A stretch of 64,000 nucleotides of DNA from contig NC_134022.1 in assembly GCF_040712315.1 (NCBI RefSeq), positions 1,116,001 to 1,180,000 on the forward strand. Reading direction: 5' to 3'. The translations under genes and the position numbers were made by a program. Positions within the stretch are counted from its first letter, which is position 1. Every line of letters starts with the position of its first letter. This DNA is from Castanea sativa (taxonomy: Eukaryota; Streptophyta; Magnoliopsida; Fagales; Fagaceae). This document shows positions 55,806 through 64,000 of the stretch, in pieces. The notes below the pieces were generated by a model. That model had not been told where the DNA came from. It saw only the letters and a list, made by a program, of their open reading frames with translations, and ran no database searches.

Positions 55806-58304
55806 CTAAGCTTGGGGAGGGGGGTCTTGGAGGGAGCTGCTGCCAGCCTCAGTGCTCTTCAGCTCCAACTCAAAGGTAGACAAGACTTGTTTTCCTTTGT
55901 CTGTTGAAGGAATGAGGGGCTCCACGTTCTGACTTTGCTCCTTCTCGGCACCTCCACACCCGTCCTTCTCGTTATGGGAACCTTCAGGTTCTGTAGGATC
56001 AGGAACGAGTTCTGGCATCACAGGAGGAAGGGCAGGAGAGGCGAAAACAGGAGCGTCTTCTATCTCCTGTATGTCAAGGGGAAGCCAAACGTTCTCGGGC
56101 TTCCTCAGCTCGGAAGCTTGAGGAACCCCTGCTACGTTTAAGGCCTCCCCCCATACCTGCTAACAGTATTCTCGGCACAATGTCGCGAAAGCTTCTGTCA
56201 GCTGGTCCTGTGTTGCAACCACTCCCTCCCGGTAGCTGGCCTGCTTTGCAGCTTCTAGAGTGTGCTTGTGGGCAAGAGCTTCCTCCTTCATCCGCGCAAG
56301 CTCCTTCCTCAAGTCAGAGCGTGCCCGTTGGGCTTGGGAGAGCTCGTCATCCTTTTGGTAAAGAAGCTTGTATTGCCCCTCCACTTAGTTCTTCATGGTT
56401 TTCAGACTGGCTTCAGCACCATCTCTCTCTCTTTTCAAATCAGCCATTATCCGCCAGGGCCTGGCACAGGGACTTTTTTGTCTCTTGCCTTATTTCCTGC
56501 TCCGCTCCAATTCGCTTCCGAGAATCCTCCACGAATTTCTCGACAGCAAAAACTTCTTGAATGGCCTGCGATAAATGTTAGGGGGTTAAATATACTATGA
56601 AATTTATAAATAACCCTAAGAATACAAGAATGAAATGAAGCTTACCAGAGCTAAGTCCCTTTTCAAGGAAAGAAACAGCTGAGGCTGGCTCATTTTTTCC
56701 AAGGCTTCCATGTCCTTGGGCAGCAGAAGTGGGCGCTCCAATGCATCGGCCAGGTGGAGGGCATGGCCTTGTTGGAACGCCCTGATCGTAGACTGAAGGG
56801 GAATTGGCGCTCCATCTAGTCTCAGTTCGGGAGACCACATAGCAGGTGCTCGGCGCACCTCGGCCATGTCTCTGATCTCCCCACTTTCAACTGAACGGGC
56901 GCGCCCTTTGCCCTTGTCCAGCTTCTGCTGCTGAGCCGGCGGTGGCTGCTGTTTCAACTTTTTCTGCTCCTTGCCACCAGCCCCCTCGGCCTCCACCTTC
57001 CTTTTCTTCTTCGGATCGTCAGTAGGAGGCTTGGGGTCGGCTGGAGGAGGGGGTGGTGGCAAGGCGGGGGGAGCTTGGGATCCCCTCGCCCCCTTTTTAG
57101 CAACTCTCTCGCCTCTCGCGGTTAGGAGGCCCTTAAGCGCGTCCATGTCCTCTTCAACAGAGCTGTCGTCTGGACGTGCTATCACTAGGCCCGCGATCCC
57201 AGAGGTCTCGGCGGGCTCTTCTTCCTCGTTGGAAAGAACAACGAACGGGTTTCCACGAGGTCTTTGGGCGTCCTCGAGTTGAAACTGTTCTATCTCCTCG
57301 TCCAACGTATTTGATGAGGGCACCTGCTCCTCTGGGATGGTAGCTGCCTAAGAATGTGCTGCGAGGGGGATCGCCGTGAGAGGTTGCGTGTATAAGATTG
57401 TGTGGGGATCGTCGGGAATATCGTGGTCGGCTAAGAAATGCGGCCTGACAACGTTGATTAGCCTACGTCTCCGATCACTCGCAACGATTGCGTTTTCTAT
57501 CTCCTGAAAGTCTGTGGATATGGGGTCATACCCTAATATCAAATGAGCCGCCCGGAGCTGCAAGTCCTCACTCACAAAAATCTCTGAGCGAGGCACTCGG
57601 TTCAAATCTGCAACGTTGCAATGGCTCAGGCGCGGGCGCACGTGTTGTTTATCTGCAAAGAAAGACACCAAAACAGACAAACATGGTCAGATTTGTAGGA
57701 CGTGTAATAAACTAAAGTTAAACGCTTAGTAAATGTAAGTAAACATTTCAAGATGTTTAGATGGAACTATGGGGCGGGAAGTTAGATACTAAGGAGTCAC
57801 ACCTGGATCTCCCCATTCGACTGGGCAGTTGGGGCCGTCGTGCCAGTTGCCTGAGGTGATGAGGTAGTCTTCCTTCATGCCTTTATTGGACTTGGGCAGA
57901 CAGGAGATCAACCTAACTACACTAGAGCGGGATTTGATAGAATAACCTACCCTAGTAAGCTTGTGACATTCGTACATGAAAACGACGTCATGCCAAGTTA
58001 GGTTCAGGCCCATTTGCTCATTGAGAGCATCGACGCTTCCTAGAACTCTAAAGACGTTGGGAGCGCACTGGTCAGGACACAACCTGTGGTTGCAGAGGTA
58101 TTCCCTGGTTACGCTTTTCATTGGGAGGGTCATCCCACCTTCTATGAAGGCAATCATGGGAATGATAACCTCTCCCGTTTTCCTAGACCCAGCCACGGCT
58201 TCCGCCGGGCAATATTCCAAACCTACGTCGCTGGGAATGTGGTACTTGGCCCTAAAACCCTCCATCCCAGCGGCGGTGTCAACTAAACACTTGAATCTAC
58301 CCAT
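55806..58304 (-). pseudogene. Antisense multi-exon gene of the gypsy element
   Basis: Three exons: 58,304-57,803, 57,652-56,646 and 56,565-55,806. The introns of 150 and 80 bp have GT..AG borders (CAG|GTGTGA...TTTGCAG|AT; CTG|GTAAGC...ATCGCAG|GC) and keep phase. Exon 1 (start MGRFKCLVDTAAG; AKYHIPSDVGLEYCP; CAPNVFRVLGSV) resembles the plant 'putative gypsy type transposon' family (Pfam Transposase_28). Exon 2 has acidic, poly-Pro and Lys-rich NLS-like stretches. Exon 3 is predicted coiled coil (RARSDLRKELARMKEEALAH). Lesions: TAG at 57,350-57,348, one-base frameshift near 56,440-56,465, TAA at 56,387-56,385, TAG at 56,162-56,160. Coding length is about 755 codons. Extra antisense frames in Tat elements are known; function unknown. 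Confidence 0.85.
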
Positions 58305-58813
58305 TAGTAAGAAACGAAAGGGCAAGTTTTAAGAAAGAAAGTGGTTAAGAAGGGAGCCGAGGATAGAATCCGAGGAGAAAGGAGTAAAAGAAAAAAAAAA
58401 TTAGGAACTTACAAAGTTTGTAGTTGTGCAAGTTTCCACGGGTTTCTGTAGAGAAAAGGCAAACGGCTGAGGTTTTGATATGATTATGCTCTGGAGAAAT
58501 AAATGAGGGCGCATGTTTCCAAAGCGTTATGACGTGCGGGAAGCGGCCTCGAAATTGCATCCGTCCCGCCAAATTTTCGAGAGCGATGAGGGCCGTTGGA
58601 TGCTCATCTCACCGTTGAACGTGGGGAACAAGGTGTAACTTACGGTCATAAATGCGCACGTTTTTGAAATTATAACCGCCAAATGGCATCTCCTGGAACA
58701 CGAAACGAGCTCCACATGCGTGGTCATTGACAAAACGTGTGGGGTAAGTTCTCGTTGGGTCAAAACCCTATTTTCCTCCTCGGATGTTGAAAAATAGAGT
58801 TTTGAGGGGCTAT
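58305..58813 (-). promoter_or_regulatory. Likely promoter/5' UTR of the antisense gene and PPT zone
   Basis: The minus strand has a strong donor-like CTTT|GTAAGTTCC at 58,412 and a long pyrimidine tract, so a 5' UTR intron is possible; no acceptor that preserves the frame was found. Next to the 3' LTR, GAGTTTTGAGGGG (about 58,798-58,810) is a weak polypurine-tract candidate for plus-strand priming. Confidence 0.4.
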
Positions 58814-59574
58814 TATGGGGGGGTAAAAGGACCCAAGCAGGTATTTGAGCCTTTGGGCTCTAACTAGTAGGGCCGACTTGTTCCTAAATTAAAAGCCTGT
58901 TGAAACTACGAATCAGTCCATGCGCCAAGAGTCCGAGGACACATCCGAGGGTGAGTTTCTCCTCGGATAGACCCAGGAGGATTTGGAGTCTCGCTAGAAT
59001 GATCAAGACAAAGTTCCGGAAAGACTGTTGGTTAAAGGGAGGGATCCCTGTACCTTCTAGAGTGACCAGCGGAAGAAAAATATCTTAGGAAAAGGCTGCT
59101 ACCTCCACATTAAAGACCCTGTACCTACCTCCCTGGCCGCATTAATGGGGAAGTGACCCCTGAACAGTAGGACCGAAACTTCTGGTTACTATTCAAAGCA
59201 CTAAGAGAAGAAATATCTAGGGGAGAGGGGATTTGAGCAGCACGTGGATAAATCACCAAGGAAAGAAGTATTTAAAGGGGGTGAAGGCCCTAGAAAAGGG
59301 GATCAGTCGGTGACCAAGAAAAGAACTAAGAATTGTAATCTTTAAGAGAGAAAGAGAAATAATACAGAAGTGGTCCTCGGCTTACGTCCGAGGAGGTCCT
59401 TTTGCAATTATCATCTATTATTTACAAGTATTTTTTCACACCTTAGCCTGTTATCAAGTTCTCAGTACCTTTAACTTAGATTTCAAATCCATACTCTACA
59501 AATTTCATTGTTTAAGGCTCATTGGGCCTGAGCTCATAATTGTCTTTGGGTCCAGGTGCAATTGTGCACTTACA
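58814..59574 (+). repeat. 3' LTR
   Basis: 761 bp, TATGGGGGGG...GTGCACTTACA. The TAT start matches the solo LTR at 17,078, whereas the 5' LTR has TGT. It is followed by GTTCTGATG, the continuation of the empty site. Confidence 0.93.
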
Positions 59575-59767
59575 GTTCTGATGCATGCTAGCTCTTCGCT
59601 TGGTCATCCTTAAAACAATGTAGTTTTGAGGCTGATTTGGGGGGTAAATAGCTAACAAAACCAAACTTTAGGTAGTAAAATCAAGTTTTTGAAAATTTTG
59701 GGGTGTAAAATCCAATCAACCCCAAATTTCAAGGGTGTAATTTGCAATTTACCCTAAAACTATTGAT

Positions 59768-60289
59768 GTTGGGTGTTTTGTAAATTGATGTGATAAAATA
59801 GATAAAGTAGCTTTTTGTGGTGCTAAAAGCTAAAATTTTTGAACCACTAATGCTGATGCTCTAACCCACACTTCATTTGGTAACTTTTTTCCCTTAAATT
59901 AAAGTTATTTAATACTCGAAATAGTAAAATTTGATTCCATTTATGTCGAATGAGAAAATTAGAGAAGAACAAAACTAAAAGCTCTCTAACTTTGCCCCAA
60001 ATTTAATTTAGTACTTTTAATTTATTCATTTCAATCTTATAAATTTTATATAGGTGTGCATTTCACAAAAAAAATTAAGCATTTTACTTTTTGGACAAAA
60101 TTAGAGGGTGTAATTTGTAATTTAACAAAAAAGATGGCAAGGGAGAGATTGGACAATTTTCTATCCTTTTCATTTTATATTTACTAATTTCAAAATTTTC
60201 AATAAAACAATTAATTTTTTTTGTTGATAATTTCATAATATAATAAGGAGGAGGGATTTGAATCTTATTTCTCCTAATATTAGGACACA
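59768..60289. other. Copy B spacer
   Basis: Matches 12,979-13,499, including the right half of the interrupted MITE (to about 59,865). No gene. Confidence 0.6.
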
Positions 60290-61560
60290 TTTTGTTTGGG
60301 ATTTTTTATCAAGTGAGAGAGAGAATCTTACCCCCCAAAAAACTTTGTTCATTAATGATGATGCCAAAAATCATCAGTAAGCTACATGGTCCTCATGTAC
60401 TCCAAGCAAGACCTGCACAACACATAAAGGGAAGAAGAACATTTGAAGAGTACCAGTGTGGTACTAGCCAAATACCCTTTGACGGTCAAGTTAGAGAATT
60501 TCTCACAACTCTAGAGTGCCAGAGCTGTGGTGAATTATGCGTACCTTGATTTGTGAGAGCTTTGGGGTTTTTATAGTAGTGTAGAGTTGACATCTATTCC
60601 TTGGCGAAGAAGATCTTTCATTGTAGAGAAGATTCTTATTAACGCACGTATCTTTATGAGACTCTTCCCTTGTAGAGACCTTCTCAATTAAGGCTATTCG
60701 TGGGGCACAAGATGTTTCCATTTATACCATTTCGTGGAGTCCAAGCAATGCCATATTGGGCCCGTCAGGAGCTTCTTTGTCCCCGTCAACTTTTCATCTC
60801 GTTTGGACGCTTAAGCCGTTAGGTCCAAGAAACCGTTTGTGAAGGAGAAGAGTTGATGGGTCAAGCTCAGAGTCGTCGGCTTTTGGGTGTATACACGCCA
60901 TTTTATCAAACATATGACATGACTGATGAGTCTAGTAAAAACGATGTACCTATCTTTTTCTTTCCAGAAATTACCCTTATCAATTAAAATGATAAGGTAT
61001 AAATAACATGTACATATTTTCCTAGATATATATAAGCAAAGCCTCACTATTTATAATTTGTCATGGAATAATGGCCAAGTGTACCTACATTTTCTTATTT
61101 TCACAAATTCCAGGCACCAGTCAAAGTCACCAATTGAGACAAAAATATGGGTTAAGCCAGCGTTCCTTAGGTATTAAATCACAGACTAAGTAAGACTATT
61201 TAAAAGAGCAGTAACCCAAAATATTTTAAACTAATACAAAAACATTGAATTAAACAAGAGCCACTAATAACAACCCATGTTATGCGTAAGTTTTTCAACA
61301 TTGGTCATACATATGACCAAAAAATATTGTGTGTTTATTATATGTTTTGAGATGCGTTTAGATTCAGCAACATGTGAAATTTGTCGCAGAATGTGTAACA
61401 ATTGCACTGTGCACCATGTTCTTGACCAAGACTAATAGACTAATAGACTAGCTATTATAAGGTGCATTAGGCCTAAAGTAATTTGAATTCGATACATAAT
61501 GAATTGAATTAATGACAACCAGCAAAGACAACCCATATGATGCTTTTGGTTTTCTAGAAC
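60290..61560 (+). repeat. Relic of NLR 5' flank, copy B
   Basis: Matches 13,500-14,770, including the roughly 600-bp LTR-like insertion (about 60,365-60,985). No NLR coding sequence follows. Confidence 0.65.
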
Positions 61561-62419
61561 AGATCGAACAGAGTTACATGTGATGAATCTTTATCCACTC
61601 TAAATTTTCTCCCAATGATGAAACAAATCTATAACTAATTGCAAATAGATCTGGAATTAAATAGATGGTGCTAAACATTTTCTTTGTTTTTTGAAGAGTA
61701 AGCACAAACTATTTTACAATATTTTTACAAATTATTGTGGTGGATTCATGGCTAACTTCTTATTGGTTTTTATCAGAACCTACCATTAACATTACTTTTT
61801 CATTTACCAATAACTACTCATCACATTAGCAGTTTGTAAAAATTTTTGTAAAAAAATTTATATCTATAGCATTTTCCTTTTTTTGAAAGGTTGAAACTTG
61901 AAATTGCCTCTCTTTCTCTCTCTCTCTCACTCTCTTACTCTTTTTCCCCTCTTTTTTTTTTTGCAAAACTTTGCGGACAAATTAATTTGGAATTGGAAGT
62001 GATAGGGACAATTAATTTTATTATTTAAAGAAGTTGTAGAGACATAAGGGGACGAATCATAATTGCAAATAATTTTGGAATTGAAAGGTGGAACTTTCCA
62101 TTTATTTCTTTTTTCCCTTTTTTTTTTTACAATAAAAGATGGAGAACTTTATTTCTCACAATAAATATAGTTACAATAATAACAAAGATTGAGACCTTGA
62201 CCATTAGGTACAAGAAAAATATAGTTACAAAAGAGCAAAAGGAGGAGTGTAAGGAGAAAGGCGCATGAATTTATTTATTTATGTTACCATTTGTTTGTTT
62301 AGTTACCATCTGTAAAAGGAGTAGTGCAAGGTGAAAGACAAATATAGTTACCATTTGTTTGTTTATGTTCTATTATTCTTTTTTTCTTTTTTTTGAGAAG
62401 ATTATGTTCTATTATTCTC

Positions 62420-62420
<1 letters not shown>
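61561..62420. other. Copy B spacer with CT and poly-T tracts
   Basis: Collinear with 14,771-15,635; no gene. Confidence 0.5.
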
Positions 62421-62476
<56 letters not shown>

Positions 62477-64000
62477 AATAAGAGGATTCCCTTGTTTCGT
62501 CTTCAATCTTTGGCATACTAAAATATTCTCATACAAATTTTGAAATAACATACTCTTTAGTTTAATTTTTTTCCTACAAAAAAGCAAAAGAGGTTAAACA
62601 ATAATACTATCTCACATACAACCCCCTCCAAAAAAAAAAAAAAAAAAATCTCACATACAAAAGGAAAAAAAACAAATCGTTATTCTCTCCACCCATTTGT
62701 ATTCAAATGTTTGATTCCTCCTATAAAATAAAAAAGTCAGATTGCTATCTGTATTTGTTATCTATTTAAATTCAAGTATTTCAATTATCTTTATAAAAAA
62801 AAATTATTTCCAAAAAAAAAAACTCATTACCTCACGTAAAACTACTCATTCTTCAAATGTTTTTTACTTATCACAATTCTTATTCCAATCAATAAATTCA
62901 AATGTCCCATTGGGTTTCAACTTCTTATGGTTCTCTATCCCATTTCTAAACATTGTTCTACATTACTTTACCTCCTTCTTAAAAAAAATTAAATAAATAC
63001 ACACGGTTATTTATATATCACTTTTAAGCATTATATATAACATTAAAAAAAAACAAAAAAAAAAGTATTATTGCATGCGCAAAGCGTGTGTATTGAGTCT
63101 AGTACTATTAATAACATGATTCCTTGTTTCGATTTCATCATTTTTCGTACTGAAATATTTTCATACAAATTCTTAAACTCTCTAAAATACCTCTATCTTA
63201 AATAATTTTAAACTTAAAAACACAAATAGGAGATTAATTTACTATTTTTTTTTTAAGTTCATAAATTTTAGGCTTTTTCCTTTCTCATGTACAAATAATT
63301 AATTAGAAAAAAAATACTCATAGAAATATCCTAAAAATTAGGACACTATCTCTATCTCATTTTTGAATAAAATGACACTAAGAGCATTTACATCAGTCTC
63401 CTCAAATATTTAGCTAAAATAAAAAAAAATAAAAAAAAAACTCTATTTTTGCTAGTTTAGCTATCTATTATTTTCATACACATACATCAACCTTAATACT
63501 TTACTAACATTGAAGTTTAATGTAGTAAAGATAGAGGCTTACTACATATAGAGATGAGATTATCCTCTTTAAAAACTTTAGTTAATTTAGTGAGACTGAT
63601 GCACGCTTGTTTTGTTTAAGTTTAGATAAATTTTTACTAAAATATTAAATTGATGAGACTGATATGAATGCTCTAAACCCAAAAAATAAAAAAGAACCTC
63701 ATCTCACGTGCAAAGCATGTGTGATGAGGCTAGTCTTACTATTAATAACATTATTCTTTGTTTGAGTTTTATCATTTTGCGTACTAAAATATCCTCAAAA
63801 AAATTTTAAACTCTCTGAAATATAACTATTTTTTAGTTAAATAATTTTAAATTAAAAAACACAGGTTAAACATTATAATATTGAACAAAAAATAATAATA
63901 AAGAGCATTATTGTATGTGCAAAGTGCGTATGATGAGTCTAGTACACTAATAATAGAATTTTCTGTTTGGATTTCAACATTTTACATACTAAAATACCCT
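62421..64000 (+). mobile_element. Helitron-type cluster, copy B (runs off window)
   Basis: The (AT)n tract (about 62,424-62,472) is about twice as long as in copy A. Hairpin-plus-CTAG termini lie at about 63,100, 63,731 and 63,940, matching 16,304, 16,934 and 17,840. The nested MITE is at about 63,385-63,675. The solo-LTR site is empty here (near 63,877). Confidence 0.65.

Larger units (their letters stand above)
48556..59574 (+). mobile_element. 11-kb Ty3/gypsy element, Tat-like, with antisense gene
   Basis: LTRs at 48,556-49,315 and 58,814-59,574 bracket a primer site, gag, protease, RT, RNase H, integrase, a 151-bp repeat array and a minus-strand multi-exon gene. The insertion site is proven by copy A, which reads uninterrupted (GACGTAGTTCTGATG, about 12,780). 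The target duplication is eroded to GTT where 5 bp would be expected. Pol order RT-RNH-INT and the gag/protease style fit the Tat lineage. All long frames carry stops or frameshifts, so it is not autonomous now. Confidence 0.93.
47562..59755. mobile_element. Foldback/Mutator-like element, copy B, split by gypsy
   Basis: The left arm starts at 47,562 after AAAACCATTGAT; the right arm ends at 59,755 (AATTTGCAATTTACCCT inverted) before AAAACTATTGAT. The captured NLR fragment is at about 47,940-48,115. The gypsy element 48,556-59,574 lies within the right arm. The right end here (AGGGTAAATTGCAAATTA when inverted) preserves the terminal repeat best. Confidence 0.8.
35648..64000. repeat. Segmental direct duplication, copy B
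   Basis: Partner of copy A, continuing past the right window edge. The apparent offset grows from 35.65 kb to 46.79 kb because of the 11-kb gypsy insertion, then shrinks to about 46.10 kb past 63,877, where copy A's solo LTR is absent. It retains the intact P450 and the longer SINE-like element. Confidence 0.95.

Noticed and set aside
56180..57282. Plus-strand open frames of 103-126 codons
   Set aside because: Shadows of the minus-strand antisense gene exons.

Overview
This is eukaryotic plant nuclear DNA: AT-rich intergenic sequence, GT-AG introns, nested plant transposons, and three plant specialised or defence gene families (a CYP76-type cytochrome P450, a family-1 UDP-glycosyltransferase, a CC-NB-ARC resistance gene). 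The repeat styles suggest a woody eudicot, perhaps Fagaceae, but that is an impression and not proof. Nothing bacterial, organellar or viral of concern was seen.

The dominant structure is a large direct duplication. Positions 1 to about 17,890 (copy A) match 35,648 to 64,000 (copy B) at roughly 98-99% by eye. The starting offset is about 35.65 kb, and copy B runs off the window. Each copy carries, in order: a reverse-oriented Ty3/gypsy gag piece and LTR, a TG..CA LTR-like block, an orphan promoter-like block, a CYP76 gene, SINE-like repeats around a 1,195-bp hAT element, a copia gag relic, a foldback element holding the 3' end of an NLR gene, a copy of NLR 5' flanking DNA, and a run of Helitron termini. 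The copies differ by insertions and deletions. Copy A's P450 has lost the heme-binding loop through a 71-bp deletion, while copy B's P450 is a complete 500-codon, two-exon gene. Copy A alone has a solo LTR (17,078-17,768). Copy B alone has an 11-kb Ty3/gypsy element (48,556-59,574), of the same LTR family, inserted in the right arm of the foldback element.

The single-copy stretch between the duplicates (about 17.9-35.6 kb) holds the end of the Helitron cluster, a truncated CC-NB-ARC gene (20,703-21,710), MITE-type repeats, another solo LTR (25,698-26,410), an intact UDP-glycosyltransferase on the minus strand (27,014-28,561), a copia LTR plus gag relic, and a rearranged reverse-oriented gypsy remnant that leads into copy B.

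The 11-kb gypsy element is the most unusual item. It has a Tat-like layout (gag-PR-RT-RNaseH-INT), then a 151-bp tandem repeat array, then a multi-exon gene on the opposite strand with two clean GT-AG introns, related to the 'putative gypsy type transposon' proteins. All its reading frames now carry stops or frameshifts. Its LTRs differ by about 3%, more than the roughly 1.3% between the duplicated segments, although it is absent from copy A. The probable working host genes are the copy B P450 and the UDP-glycosyltransferase. The NLR could make only a CC-NB protein.
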